Positions 10,650 through 19,914 are shown, counted from the stretch's first letter. The stretch: 64,000 nt of DNA from Bordetella parapertussis (GCA_945865935.1 CAMBFI010000009.1:1-64000); one strand, 5' to 3'. Notes: generated by a model not told the origin, from the letters alone. Numbers and translations are program-made.

Positions 10650-12283
10650 ACTCTCGATTTGATGCGGGCCATCACGTCCGCCGTAAGTACATGCCGGCGT
10701 ATCTTGCCCGTAGGTGTAAATGGTAACTCATCATAAAACTCAAGCATCTCAGGCAATTTATAGTCTGCCACCTGCCCTTTCAGCATCTTTATGACGTCAT
10801 CCAGCGTGAGCGAGTGATCCGGCTTTAGGACCACACACAGGCAATTTTTTTCACCTAAGCGCTGATCGTTCACGCCAACGATAGCCACATGCAAAACAGA
10901 CGGATGGCCATACAAAAACTCTTCAATCTCGCGAGGAAAATATTTTTTTCCTCCGCGATTAATCATTTCTTTTCTTCGGCCAACAATCATTACGTTACCG
11001 GCTTCATCAACGTACTTGCCAAGATCACCCGTCCTAAACCAGTCGTCTGCCGTAAACAGTTCGCTATTTGCAGAGGGATTATTGAAATAGCCGAGGTGCA
11101 CCGAAGGCCCGTAGGCCGCGATTTCACCCTCTGCGCCGTACGGGACGTCTTTGCCATCCTCGTCGATAATCCTCAACTCCATTTGACCAACAACACGCCC
11201 GATGGTGCCATTAACCTTCTGGGGGTCATCTTCAAAACGCGTGAAGGTATGAAATCCCGTCTCAAGCATGCCGTATAGCTCAAGCAAATGCCCTTTCATG
11301 TTTTGTTGATAGGCCTTAATTGTTTCGATAGCCGCCGAAGCGCCGCCCGTCACAACGACACGCAAGGAGCTGCAATCATATTTTTGAAACTGGGGAACAT
11401 TTAAGATCGCAAGTAGCGATGCCGGCGCGGTCGGGATAAAGGTGATTCGCTGCTTTTCAATGAGTTGCAGCGCCCGCTCTGCATCGAAGCGCTCCATCAG
11501 CACAGCACGGCAGCCGGCCATAACCGTCTGTAACAAGCTGATATAACCCCAATTAAGCCCCACGGGCAGCCAGATGAGGATCACTTCATCAGACGTTACA
11601 CCCATCTCGCCGTTGATGACTTCAATCGTATACAGAGTGGTGTTAAAGCTATGCATCACTCCTTTCGGATCGCCAGTCGTGCCAGAGGTAAAGGCCATTC
11701 GCATCACTGCGTCTGGATCCATCACGACGCGATCAGACTGTGCGAGCGGTTCGCAAAACGCCAATCCCGCCTCCAGGGAGTGCACATTCGGCACGACCGT
11801 TTCACCGGATACGACGACAGTCTTAAGCGACGGCAAGTCACCTCTTAATTCATCGATCATCGCTGCGTAGTCGAACCCCTTGAACGATGCTGCGCAAACA
11901 AAGGCCTTGCTATTGGAAAAGCGAAGTATGTATTCAACTTCGCGGCGTCGAAAATCTGGACTAATTTTGTTTGCAATCGCACCGATTAATTCCAGTGAGA
12001 AAAAGACAATTGGGAACTCAACACGGTTGGGGAATTGCATGGTGACCACATCACCTTCGCCAATCCCTAGACTTTTAAAAAATGCAGCGCAGCGATCGAC
12101 CTGCTCTTTAAGCTGCTTATAGGTCAGACTCCGTCTTTCGTCGATAAAGACGATTCGATCTGGATGCTCAACCGCGCGCCGTTCAAGACAACTATAAAAC
12201 GTGATGTCTTTCCACGCACCGCTTTTGATGTAACGATTTCTAAGCTCGTTCGTCAAACGCGTCTCAAATTGAGCGACTGTCAT
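10646..12283 (-). CDS. AMP-dependent acyl-CoA synthetase / ligase
   Basis: Adenylate-forming ligase of 545 residues that would activate a carboxylic acid to its CoA thioester through an acyl-AMP. The P-loop-like motif FTSGTTGDPKGVMHS, the A5 motif LLELYGMLE, the A7 motif WFRTGDLG and the C-terminal A10 Lys in PTGKIRR are all present, so it looks active. It is the last gene of the livKHMGF-amidohydrolase-SDR-ligase run on the minus strand. Neighbours suggest the substrate is the compound imported by the adjacent ABC transporter, perhaps a cyclic or aromatic acid; the specificity cannot be read by eye. Confidence 0.88.
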   Translation of the reverse strand: MTVAQFETRLTNELRNRYIKSGAWKDITFYSCLERRAVEHPDRIVFIDERRSLTYKQLKEQVDRCAAFFKSLGIGEGDVVTMQFPNRVEFPIVFFSLELIGAIANKISPDFRRREVEYILRFSNSKAFVCAASFKGFDYAAMIDELRGDLPSLKTVVVSGETVVPNVHSLEAGLAFCEPLAQSDRVVMDPDAVMRMAFTSGTTGDPKGVMHSFNTTLYTIEVINGEMGVTSDEVILIWLPVGLNWGYISLLQTVMAGCRAVLMERFDAERALQLIEKQRITFIPTAPASLLAILNVPQFQKYDCSSLRVVVTGGASAAIETIKAYQQNMKGHLLELYGMLETGFHTFTRFEDDPQKVNGTIGRVVGQMELRIIDEDGKDVPYGAEGEIAAYGPSVHLGYFNNPSANSELFTADDWFRTGDLGKYVDEAGNVMIVGRRKEMINRGGKKYFPREIEEFLYGHPSVLHVAIVGVNDQRLGEKNCLCVVLKPDHSLTLDDVIKMLKGQVADYKLPEMLEFYDELPFTPTGKIRRHVLTADVMARIKSRV

Positions 12284-12298
12284 GATGCCATCCTATTT

Positions 12299-13078
12299 TT
12301 ATCTCAACGCTCGTAAGAGCCCACCGTCGACGGGGATCGTACAGCCTGTAATGTAAGCACCCGCTGGCGATACGAGTAATGCAACGAGATTCGCAATATC
12401 GGCCGTGCTTCCAATGCGCCCCAACGGGATCTCAGCGGTTAACTTTGCGCGTACGCTTTCGGGACTTTCTGTCCCGGCAGCAAAAACCTTTTGTAGTCGA
12501 TCGGTATCAATGTAGCCAGGACAAATCGTATTGACGTTGATCCCATACTTGGCGATCTCCATTGATAGTGTTTTGGCATAACCAATCATCCCAGCCCACG
12601 TTGCAACAGACAGGCCGAACCCAGCAATCGGCTGAATGGCCGAGATCGCTGAAATATTCAAAACGCTTCCCGATCCCGCTGCTTTCAAATGCGGTAGCGC
12701 AGACCGTACCATTCGGATGACGCTGAATAAATTTTGTTCAACTGCTTTTTGCCATGCCACATCATCAAAGGACTCAATCGAGCCCAAGGGTGGCGCGCCG
12801 TCATTGTTCACAAGTATATCTAGCCGACCGAAATGATCAATCGCAGCCTGGACAATCCGACCGCTTTCATCCTGATCACGGATATCGGCCGACACAGGAA
12901 TGACTTTGACCCCGTGCTTTTCGGACAATGTCTTTGCAGCTGCCTCAAGCTTCGGAACCCGACGGGCGAAAATGACAAGGTTCGCCCCCTCGCCTGCTAA
13001 ACGGTCCGCTATCCCGTAACCAATACCCATACTGCCGCCGCCCACAATCGCGACCTTATCTTTTAATCCGAGCTCCAT
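12299..13078 (-). CDS. SDR-family protein lacking the Tyr-x3-Lys motif
   Basis: Short-chain dehydrogenase/reductase fold protein of 259 residues. It has a glycine-rich nucleotide site (GGGSMGIG, 13-20), a modified NNAG motif (NNDG, 91-94) and a C-terminal GCTIPVDGG segment. The catalytic region is changed: aligned on the following helix, the usual Tyr and Lys positions read Ser157 and Trp161. Atypical SDRs with a replaced YxxxK exist, and some act in CoA-linked degradation, but this one may also be inactive as a reductase. It lies between the ligase and amidohydrolase genes; its start touches the amidohydrolase stop. Confidence 0.82.
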   Translation of the reverse strand: MELGLKDKVAIVGGGSMGIGYGIADRLAGEGANLVIFARRVPKLEAAAKTLSEKHGVKVIPVSADIRDQDESGRIVQAAIDHFGRLDILVNNDGAPPLGSIESFDDVAWQKAVEQNLFSVIRMVRSALPHLKAAGSGSVLNISAISAIQPIAGFGLSVATWAGMIGYAKTLSMEIAKYGINVNTICPGYIDTDRLQKVFAAGTESPESVRAKLTAEIPLGRIGSTADIANLVALLVSPAGAYITGCTIPVDGGLLRALR

Positions 13079-13941
13079 CAGCGCTCTACTCCGCTCAGAA
13101 AGGCTTCGGCATTCTTGTGAAACACTTTCTCTAGAATGGCTTCTGAGTAGCCCTCAGCCTTCCACTCTGTTGTCAGACGTTCGAAGGTATACAGCGGATA
13201 GTCGCCACCAAACATGATGCGATCCTGCAGTCGTCTTGCGATGTCATGCTTTAAATCTGGCGCAAAGTACTTGGGTGACCAACCATGCAACTCGTACCAA
13301 ATGTTCCGTTTGTGCATCAGGACTGCAATCGTTTCTGTCTGCCAAGGCCAACCAGGACGTGCTGCGACGATCCGCAGTTTTGGATTGCGTGCGGCAACCA
13401 TATCTAAGTGACGCGGATGGCAGCTGTCCAATAAGATGCCGTTGCCGCCTGGCAAGCCAGCGCCGAGGCCGGTTGTACCTACAAAAATCAAAACGGGTAT
13501 TGAGGCCTCGATACAAAGCTTGTAATAGTCATCGTAAACCGAGTCGCTTGCCGGGACCGAACCGGAACCATTGACTGCTAGGCCAACAAAACCCGCTTTT
13601 GAGTCGATACATCTGCGCAACTCCGCCAGCCCCTCTTGCTTCCCATGAAACATCGGGTCGATGTGAAACCAGTTACCTAGAATGGCGTCCGGGTACTTTC
13701 TTTGCATCTCGAAGGAATAGTCGTGCAAAGGCTTGATATCTTGAATCGGCGCAAATTTTGTAAATCCTAAATCCAGAATCACTTGAGCTTGGCTTGCGCG
13801 GAAATAATTTGCCATTTCCTCGTCGGTGACATATTTCGTCTCCGAATTCCATGTCTTCTTCTGCTGGGCGAGCTCAGCGGCCGTTCGTAATACGTAGCCA
13901 CGTTCCGTTCCCCAATGGGAGTGCATATCAATTAATTTCAT
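13078..13941 (-). CDS. Amidohydrolase (metal-dependent hydrolase/decarboxylase) family protein
   Basis: TIM-barrel amidohydrolase of the ACMSD-like group, about 287 residues. I start it at 13941 (MKLIDMHSHWG) because AAGGG sits five bases upstream; the longer start at 13962 has no such site. The N-terminal metal motif DMHSHW (HxH) and the late GGDYPL Asp are present. Family members hydrolyse cyclic amides or lactones, hydrate or decarboxylate aromatic acids; all are compatible with a catabolic operon. It follows livF by about 25 bases. The reaction is unassigned. Confidence 0.82.
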   Translation of the reverse strand: MKLIDMHSHWGTERGYVLRTAAELAQQKKTWNSETKYVTDEEMANYFRASQAQVILDLGFTKFAPIQDIKPLHDYSFEMQRKYPDAILGNWFHIDPMFHGKQEGLAELRRCIDSKAGFVGLAVNGSGSVPASDSVYDDYYKLCIEASIPVLIFVGTTGLGAGLPGGNGILLDSCHPRHLDMVAARNPKLRIVAARPGWPWQTETIAVLMHKRNIWYELHGWSPKYFAPDLKHDIARRLQDRIMFGGDYPLYTFERLTTEWKAEGYSEAILEKVFHKNAEAFLSGVER

Positions 13942-13966
13942 ATCAACCCTTAAGCCATTCAATGAT

Positions 13967-14674
13967 CTACAAACCTAAATATGCTCGGCGTATACTCTCG
14001 TCGGAAGACAATGCTTGCGGCGTGCCACTGATGGCGACTTTCCCAGCCTCCAGCACGTAGGCAAAATCGACGATCTTCAAAATCTTTCTGACGTTTTGCT
14101 CTGCAATCACAATCGTGGTCTTTCGCTCGCGGTTGATCTCAACCACCGTCGATAAGATTTGATCAAAAATCTTCGGTGCGAGACCGATGGATGGCTCATC
14201 CAGTAAGATCAAATCCGGCTGGCCCATCAGTGCTCGGCCAATCGCCAGCATCTGCTGCTCGCCACCCGACATCAGAGCGACCATCTGCTCAGATCGCTCT
14301 TTTAAGATCGGAAACATTTGCTGCACTGTCTCCAGCCTACGAGAGAATTCCGTTCGATCTCGCAGCAGGTAGGCACCCATTTCCAGATTTTCATAAACGG
14401 TCATCTCTGGGAACAGCATTCTCCCCTGAGGTACGAGAGTGACGCCTTGTTTAACAATTGACTGTGTCGAAACGTTCGTTAAGTCATGACCGCTCAGCCG
14501 AACCTTTCCTTGTGTCACTCGAACTAATCCGGCTATTGCTTTAAACAGTGTTGTCTTTCCCGAACCATTCGCGCCTAAGACGCCAACAATACTGCCGGGC
14601 TCGACCCGCATCGAAATTCCGTGCAGAACTTCGACGGGCCCATACGCAACATGTAGGTTCTCAATATCAAGCAT
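13967..14674 (-). CDS. livF: Branched-chain-type ABC transporter ATPase LivF
   Basis: Second ATPase of a LivFGHMK-type importer. I choose the start at 14674 (MLDIENLHVAYG) because GAGGAAG lies six bases upstream, inside the end of livG; this gives 235 residues, the usual LivF length. Motifs are GANGSGKTT (Walker A), LMSGGEQQMLAIGRAL (signature) and LILLDEPSIGLAP (Walker B with the LivF-typical tail). The coding region overlaps the end of livG by eight bases. Classic Liv systems import leucine, isoleucine and valine, but many homologues take up aromatic acids, amides or urea; here the operon suggests a carboxylic acid. Confidence 0.9.
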   Translation of the reverse strand: MLDIENLHVAYGPVEVLHGISMRVEPGSIVGVLGANGSGKTTLFKAIAGLVRVTQGKVRLSGHDLTNVSTQSIVKQGVTLVPQGRMLFPEMTVYENLEMGAYLLRDRTEFSRRLETVQQMFPILKERSEQMVALMSGGEQQMLAIGRALMGQPDLILLDEPSIGLAPKIFDQILSTVVEINRERKTTIVIAEQNVRKILKIVDFAYVLEAGKVAISGTPQALSSDESIRRAYLGL

Positions 14675-15449
14675 CGGCGACTTCCTCGCCGAGATAGGCC
14701 TCAATCGCGATAGGATCTTGAGTCACTTGCTCAGGAGTCCCCTGAGTAATGACGCGACCAAGATGGAGCACCGATATAAAGTCAGCCAACTGCATCATCA
14801 CCCGCATATTGTGCTCGATCACCAATAGGGTCATACCTTCTTCACGTACGATTGACTTCAGCATTTTGATCGCCGTCAGCGCTTCTTCCTCAGACATCCC
14901 TGAAGTAGGCTCATCGAGCAACAATAATTTTGGCTTGGCAGCTAATGCGCGCGCAAGATCCAATCGCTTCAACATTCCATAGGGCAGAAGACTAGCTGGA
15001 CGCTCAGCGTCCTCCAGTAGTTCAAAGCGGCGCAGCAGAATATCGGCCTTCTCTTTGGCCTCAAGCTCAAGGCGTCGCGCGTGAGGCAGCCCTAATAACT
15101 GTGCGAGCAGGCCGATCTTCAACTGTCTATGCATCCCAATCAATACATTGTCGCGGACGCTTCGATCACCAAAAATTTGCACATGTTGAAAACTGCGGCT
15201 CATCCCCAGCGCGCTAATTGAATGCGGCGCCATTTTTTCAATGTTCACCCCATCAAAAACTATTTCACCGGAGGTGCATTGGATGGCACCGCTGATGCTG
15301 TTGATCAGCGTAGTTTTTCCTGCGCCGTTGGGGCCGATCAGGCCACGAATTTGTCCCTGCGGCACATCGATCGACACATCATCTACTGCTTTCAATCCGC
15401 CGAACTGGAGCGATAAGTGGCGCGTCTGTAAGAGCATCTTCGTCTGCAT
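14667..15449 (-). CDS. livG: Branched-chain-type ABC transporter ATPase LivG
   Basis: First ATPase of the Liv-type importer, 260 residues. Walker A is GPNGAGKTTLIN, the Q-loop region reads SRSFQHVQIFG, and the modified signature LPYGMLKRLDLARAL is the LivG form (LPYG instead of LSGG). Walker B is LLLLDEPTSGM. The C-terminal ITQGTPEQVTQDPIAIEAYL is the usual LivG tail. It is four bases downstream of livM and overlaps livF. LivG and LivF act as a heterodimer beneath the LivHM permease pair. Confidence 0.92.
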   Translation of the reverse strand: MQTKMLLQTRHLSLQFGGLKAVDDVSIDVPQGQIRGLIGPNGAGKTTLINSISGAIQCTSGEIVFDGVNIEKMAPHSISALGMSRSFQHVQIFGDRSVRDNVLIGMHRQLKIGLLAQLLGLPHARRLELEAKEKADILLRRFELLEDAERPASLLPYGMLKRLDLARALAAKPKLLLLDEPTSGMSEEEALTAIKMLKSIVREEGMTLLVIEHNMRVMMQLADFISVLHLGRVITQGTPEQVTQDPIAIEAYLGEEVADA

Positions 15450-15453
15450 GGGA

Positions 15454-16410
15454 TCAATGTCCTCCCGTCGAAGCGTTCGGTTTACTTTTGCGAGCTCGGA
15501 GCAAACCCACCAAACCGTTCGGCATGAAGATCAAACTCAACAATAGAATCGCTGAATACACTAAATCCCCGTACTCTTTGATTCCTCGCAAAGCTTCTGG
15601 CAGCCCCGTAAACACCACAGCACCGATGACCGATCCGGCGATACTACCCATTCCACCCACCACAATAAAGGTGATGTAGCGCAGCGACGCAGACACCCCA
15701 AACTCCACGGGATCAATAAAACCAACTACCATCGAAAATAAAGCGCCCGCAAGTCCCGCATACGCGGCTGAGATAGTAAAGGCCACCAACTTCACTTGCG
15801 CGACTTGTATTCCTAGTGCCTGAGCCGCGTGGGGGCTCGTCCGTATCGCATCAAACGCTCTGCCGATTCTTGAGCGCATCAGGTTGGCGGTGATGTAAAG
15901 ACAGAAGCCGCAGGCGATGGCGACGATGTAAAACAGCAAGGTTTCATTTCCCATCGACCATCCCAAAAACTCTGATGGTTCAATTTTCAACCCGCGGATT
16001 CCGCCCGTCAGGTCTGGAAACTCTTCAATCAAAATTTGGGTCAAGCTCAGAAAGGCTAGGGTTGCCAACGCAAGATAAATGCCGCTGAGTCGTCGTGCTG
16101 GGTACCCGACCAGAATCCCACCCACACTCGCCAACAGCACGGCGCCAAGCACGCAAAGCAACATGGGCCATTGCGAATGATTATTCAATAGCGTGTAGGT
16201 GTAGGCGCCGATCGCCATGAAGGAGGAATGGCAAAGAGAAATCTGACCTGAGTTACCTGTCAGCACATTCAAGCCGAGCGCAAGAATGATGTTTATCAGA
16301 ATCAGATTCAATAAGTACAAATAGTAGGTTGGTAAAACCCACGGCGCGATACCGGCGGCAATCAAAAGCGCCACGATCACCCAGATGGTTTGTTGATTCT
16401 GCTTCATCAA
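15454..16410 (-). CDS. livM: Branched-chain-type ABC transporter permease LivM
   Basis: Membrane subunit of the Liv-type importer, 318 residues with about nine to ten hydrophobic segments. The family motif near the start, LALGLNVLTGNSGQISLCHS, and the late GGMGSIAGSVIGA loop identify it as LivM rather than LivH. It overlaps livH by four bases and ends four bases before livG. LivM pairs with LivH to make the channel. No truncation or unusual feature is visible. Confidence 0.91.
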   Translation of the reverse strand: MMKQNQQTIWVIVALLIAAGIAPWVLPTYYLYLLNLILINIILALGLNVLTGNSGQISLCHSSFMAIGAYTYTLLNNHSQWPMLLCVLGAVLLASVGGILVGYPARRLSGIYLALATLAFLSLTQILIEEFPDLTGGIRGLKIEPSEFLGWSMGNETLLFYIVAIACGFCLYITANLMRSRIGRAFDAIRTSPHAAQALGIQVAQVKLVAFTISAAYAGLAGALFSMVVGFIDPVEFGVSASLRYITFIVVGGMGSIAGSVIGAVVFTGLPEALRGIKEYGDLVYSAILLLSLIFMPNGLVGLLRARKSKPNASTGGH

Positions 16411-17282
16411 ATTCTCACCAGCGGTGCTCTACCAAATAGCCCATAGGGCCTGACGAGTAAAAAGACAACGAGCACCACGAACGGAAGTATGTTTTTAGCC
16501 GTACTTCCAAAAAAAGCACCTGAATAGGTCTCAATCAAACCCAGCAACAAGCCGCCTACGACGGCGCCTGGCAGCGAAGTGAATCCGCCGATCACTGCAG
16601 CGACAAGTGCCTTAAGGACTAAATGTCCAACTTCAGGATTAATCCCGATAATTGGCGCCAACAAGATGCCTCCTAAGGCACCGATTGCCGAGGAGATACC
16701 CCAGGAAATCATCAACACGCGTTCAACGCTGACTCCCATCAGGCGGGCGGCCTCCTGACTTTGAGACACCGCGCGCATCGCCTTACCCAAAGGGTTGAAC
16801 TTAAAAAACCAAGCCAAGCACACGACCAACATCGTTGTACAGAAAATGACCCATAGATACTGCGGATTCAAGACCACGCCTGCCAAACGAAAGGACCCAA
16901 AGGGCAAGGGATTATCAATGGTGAAGAGATTATCTTGCCAATACAGGCGTATCGCACTTTTGATAATGAGTCCGATGGCAAAGGTCGCAATGACCAACGT
17001 AAACTCAGGCGCCGCCATGATGCGACGAATCATGGCACGCTCAATAAACAGCCCGACGACAAAGCCTATTAATATTGTGACCGGTAGCACAATCCAGTAG
17101 GGCAACGCTAACGCCGTCAACACCAACGCGGCATACGCCCCAACAGTGACGAGCTCACCTTGGGCAAAATTTAAAATGCTAGATGCTTTAAATGGAATGA
17201 CGAGCGCCAAAGCAACGAGCGCGTATATGCTGCCAACGGATAAGCCGGCAATAAGCAACTGTAGTGCAATCGTGATGGTCAT
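16407..17282 (-). CDS. livH: Branched-chain-type ABC transporter permease LivH
   Basis: Membrane subunit of the Liv-type importer, 291 residues with about eight membrane segments. Typical LivH stretches are SVGSIYALVALALVIPFK near the N terminus, FAQGELVTVGAY, and VIGGFTSLPGAVVGGLLLG near the C terminus. It overlaps livM by four bases. A strong hairpin (17294-17329) separates it from livK upstream, which probably lowers its expression relative to the binding protein. Substrate is unknown; see the ligase, amidohydrolase and SDR genes further downstream. Confidence 0.91.
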   Translation of the reverse strand: MTITIALQLLIAGLSVGSIYALVALALVIPFKASSILNFAQGELVTVGAYAALVLTALALPYWIVLPVTILIGFVVGLFIERAMIRRIMAAPEFTLVIATFAIGLIIKSAIRLYWQDNLFTIDNPLPFGSFRLAGVVLNPQYLWVIFCTTMLVVCLAWFFKFNPLGKAMRAVSQSQEAARLMGVSVERVLMISWGISSAIGALGGILLAPIIGINPEVGHLVLKALVAAVIGGFTSLPGAVVGGLLLGLIETYSGAFFGSTAKNILPFVVLVVFLLVRPYGLFGRAPLVRI

Positions 17283-17293
17283 ATCGAAAAGTT

Positions 17294-17329
17294 AGCACTG
17301 CGCCTCGCGCTCGCGCGACACGCAGTGCT
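17294..17329 (-). terminator. Strong intercistronic hairpin between livK and livH
   Basis: AGCACTGCG (17294-17302) pairs perfectly with CGCAGTGCT (17321-17329). Inside it TCGCGC (17305-17310) pairs with GCGCGA (17313-17318). On the minus strand the hairpin is followed by AACTTTTCG. The position just after livK suggests a partial terminator or 3' stabiliser that raises binding protein over permease. Confidence 0.6.
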
Positions 17330-17342
17330 CCTCAAGAAGTCT

Positions 17343-18551
17343 CTACTCGTAACGCTTGAGGATTTCGCTGGGCCGACTAGGCTGCCAACCCACAGGTTGC
17401 CAATTGCCGCCTTTGACCTCCATCACGGTCAATGTCAAATTGCCGATGTGATGTTTATTGGTAAAGGTGATCGGTGCGGCGAGAGGTGACGATGCGAAGT
17501 TTTTAATTTGCTCTAAGCCAGCGATCAGGCTCTTGGTATTGAGCTCTGGCCCTGCCTTCTTAATCGCTTCAGCTAACACGTACATATCGGTGTAAGCCAT
17601 CACGTCAAACACGTTCGGGCGGCCGACTGGCAAGTTTGGATATTCTTTCTTCCACTTAGCCTCCCACGCTTGCAACGTGGGGTTTGGAGTGCCTGGCAAA
17701 AACGGAATGAGCGAAAATCCTGTTGCGCCCTCAGCGTTTTCCTTGGCCGCAAGGGTAAACGACTTATCTACCATGGTTGCGCCTACAAAAAACTTTTGCT
17801 TGAGCCCTAATTCACGAGCCTGACGCATCGCAATCGCTGCCTCAGCTGGGTTACCAAAGAACGCGACAACCTCAGCGCCAGAGTTCTTCACAGCAAGCAA
17901 CTGTGGCGTGAAATCCTTGTCTCCAATGTTGAACTCGGCACGAGCGGCGACATTTACCTTGTAGACATCTTTTAGTGCTGTCGCTAACGCATTACCCTCA
18001 TTTTTAGGGTATTCCTCTCGGCCGTTCATAATTGCAACTTTCTTCGCTTTGAGTCCTTCAGCGATGAACTCTGAATAAAGTTCGCCATAGCGTGGAACCT
18101 CCGTCGTCGCACCTCTAAACAAGTAGCTGCTAAAGGGAAACGTAACGGCAGGTGCCGAGGCAAACGATACATACATCACACGCTGTTGTGCCTTGATGTA
18201 GTCAATCGTACCTACGGTGGCATTTGATCCAGCCGCACAGAAAATCATGAAAACTTTGTCTTGATCGATGAGCTTTTTCACTGCGCCTAGTGCGCGTGTT
18301 GGTGAATGTCCATCGTCTTCAAAGATCAAACGGAATTTTCGTCCATTCACACCACCGGCAGCATTAATTTCCTTGATGGCCATCGTAAGACCGTCACGAC
18401 CACCTAATCCGATGTATGCAGCGGGGCCTGTGATAGGTCCAAAGCCACCAATCAGGATTTCATCCTTTGTTACGCCCTGGGCTGAAGCAGTGCTCGCAAA
18501 GAGCATTGCTGCGATACTAGCAAGCCCAAGCCCGACTAGTTTTTTAATCAT
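17343..18551 (-). CDS. livK: Periplasmic binding protein of the Liv-type ABC transporter
   Basis: Type I periplasmic binding protein of 402 residues. The signal peptide ends at STASA before QGVTKDEILIGGFGPITGP, the standard mature start of Liv/amide-type receptors. It is the first gene of the operon livK-livH-livM-livG-livF-amidohydrolase-SDR-ligase. Binding specificity is not readable by eye; amino acids, amides and aromatic acids are all known ligands in the family, and the catabolic genes downstream argue against a plain leucine system. Upstream lies a 36-base exact tandem duplication (18655-18690). Confidence 0.9.
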   Translation of the reverse strand: MIKKLVGLGLASIAAMLFASTASAQGVTKDEILIGGFGPITGPAAYIGLGGRDGLTMAIKEINAAGGVNGRKFRLIFEDDGHSPTRALGAVKKLIDQDKVFMIFCAAGSNATVGTIDYIKAQQRVMYVSFASAPAVTFPFSSYLFRGATTEVPRYGELYSEFIAEGLKAKKVAIMNGREEYPKNEGNALATALKDVYKVNVAARAEFNIGDKDFTPQLLAVKNSGAEVVAFFGNPAEAAIAMRQARELGLKQKFFVGATMVDKSFTLAAKENAEGATGFSLIPFLPGTPNPTLQAWEAKWKKEYPNLPVGRPNVFDVMAYTDMYVLAEAIKKAGPELNTKSLIAGLEQIKNFASSPLAAPITFTNKHHIGNLTLTVMEVKGGNWQPVGWQPSRPSEILKRYE

Positions 18552-18654
18552 GTTCGTCTCCGATTGTTGTTTACAAATTTTTTGTCACATCTTTTTTGTA
18601 TTCCGATCTTATAGAGGGTTACGCCCTTTGACAAGAGACATTTACCTTAGACTT

Positions 18655-18690
18655 GCTTTAGAACAAAGATTCGCTTTAGAACAAAGATTC
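18655..18690. repeat. Exact 18-bp tandem duplication upstream of livK
   Basis: The 18-base unit GCTTTAGAACAAAGATTC occurs at 18655-18672 and again, unchanged, at 18673-18690. It lies in the 204-base gap between livK (minus) and the SDR gene (plus). It may be a duplicated operator or a recent slippage event. Confidence 0.8.
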
Positions 18691-18755
18691 GTCAGTCACA
18701 GTGTGCATACATTCATCACTGCCATTAACCCATCTCCTCTCACTTCGATCTAGAT

Positions 18756-19454
18756 ATGCTCTATTCACTCGGCTCGAACTATCGCGCGCTAGTCATTGGC
18801 TCAACTGGCGCGCTCGGCACTGCTTTCGCCCAGGCGCTTAGGAACGATCCACAATGCGCTTACGTTGCAGAATTGTCGCGGCGCACCACACCGGGCTTTA
18901 CTCTGGAAGACGAGGCGAGCATCGCTGCCGCAGCGAAGGCCCTCAAGGATCAAGGCCCCTTTGCCCTCATCATCGATGCGACGGGTGCCCTGACGATTGA
19001 CGGTTCAGGTCCTGAAAAGCATCTGGGTGCGCTCGATGCAAACAAACTCCTGCGCAGCTTTCAGGTCAACACGATCGGACCCGCATTGCTTCTTAAGCAT
19101 TTCTTACCGCTATTGCGCAACGAAAGAGCGATCTTTGCCAAGCTGTCTGCAAGGGTCGGCAGTATTAGCGACAATCAAAAGGGCGGTTGGTATGGGTATC
19201 GGGCATCGAAGGCGGCGCTCAACATGATGCTGCAAACGGCGGGGATTGAGTTCGCGCGAAAAAACAAGCAGGCAGTCATCGTGGCGCTTCAACCCGGGAC
19301 GGTCGCCTCACCCTTATCACAACCGTTTGCCTCAGCTTCACACACGATCTCGGCAGCAGCGTCGGTATCAGGTTTACTCAAGAGCATCGACGCCTTGGAG
19401 CCACGAAGTGGCGCACACTTTATCGACTATGCTGGTCAACCGATTGCGTGGTAG
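18756..19454 (+). CDS. SDR-family oxidoreductase, CsgA/C-factor-like
   Basis: Short-chain dehydrogenase/reductase of 232 residues. The nucleotide site is IGSTGALGTAFAQAL near 13-27, and the catalytic motif is YRASK (YxxxK) in the helix YGYRASKAALNMMLQ, preceded by KLSARVGSISDN. The sequence is closer to the C-factor-like single-domain SDR group than to FabG. It stands alone on the plus strand, divergent from the liv operon and convergent with the DUF2237 gene 15 bases away. Substrate unknown. Confidence 0.83.
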   Translation: MLYSLGSNYRALVIGSTGALGTAFAQALRNDPQCAYVAELSRRTTPGFTLEDEASIAAAAKALKDQGPFALIIDATGALTIDGSGPEKHLGALDANKLLRSFQVNTIGPALLLKHFLPLLRNERAIFAKLSARVGSISDNQKGGWYGYRASKAALNMMLQTAGIEFARKNKQAVIVALQPGTVASPLSQPFASASHTISAAASVSGLLKSIDALEPRSGAHFIDYAGQPIAW

Positions 19455-19468
19455 TTCGAGACCAAGCG

Positions 19469-19840
19469 CTAGCCGGTGAAGGCGTATTCCTGCAATTGCT
19501 CGAGCGTCAAAAATTCCAACGCGCGCTCGTGCGTGCACTCAAGTACCACCGCAGGTGCGACGCCCGCCGCAAGCGCCTCTTTCCAGCGCAGCGCACATAA
19601 GCACCAGCGATCACCATCCTCCAAGCCCGCAAAACGGTACTCAGGTCGTGGTGTCGATAAGTCATTACCGCGGCTGCGTGAAAACTCCAAAAACTCATCT
19701 GTCACGATGGCACATACGACATGACTGCCGAGATCATGCATGTCCGTATGACAACAACCATCCCGAAAATACCCCGTAAGAGGGTCGTAAGAACAAGGAA
19801 CTAACTCAGTTCCCAGCACATTGCGCGCAACATCCGTCAT
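19469..19840 (-). CDS. DUF2237 family protein
   Basis: Small cytoplasmic protein of 123 residues without signal peptide or membrane segment. It begins with NVLGTELVPCSYDPLTGYFRDGCC and later has GDRWCLCALRW, conserved Cys-rich stretches of the DUF2237 family, which has no established function. Its start is 74 bases from the divergent Bug gene at 19915, and it converges on the SDR gene. The conserved Cys residues could bind metal, but this is only a suggestion. Confidence 0.8.
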   Translation of the reverse strand: MTDVARNVLGTELVPCSYDPLTGYFRDGCCHTDMHDLGSHVVCAIVTDEFLEFSRSRGNDLSTPRPEYRFAGLEDGDRWCLCALRWKEALAAGVAPAVVLECTHERALEFLTLEQLQEYAFTG

Positions 19841-19914
19841 GAAAGTCCCGCCTGATTTGAAGAGATTCTTCGGATAATATAGGCTGATTCCATTACTAAG
19901 CTCACAGAAACCCT

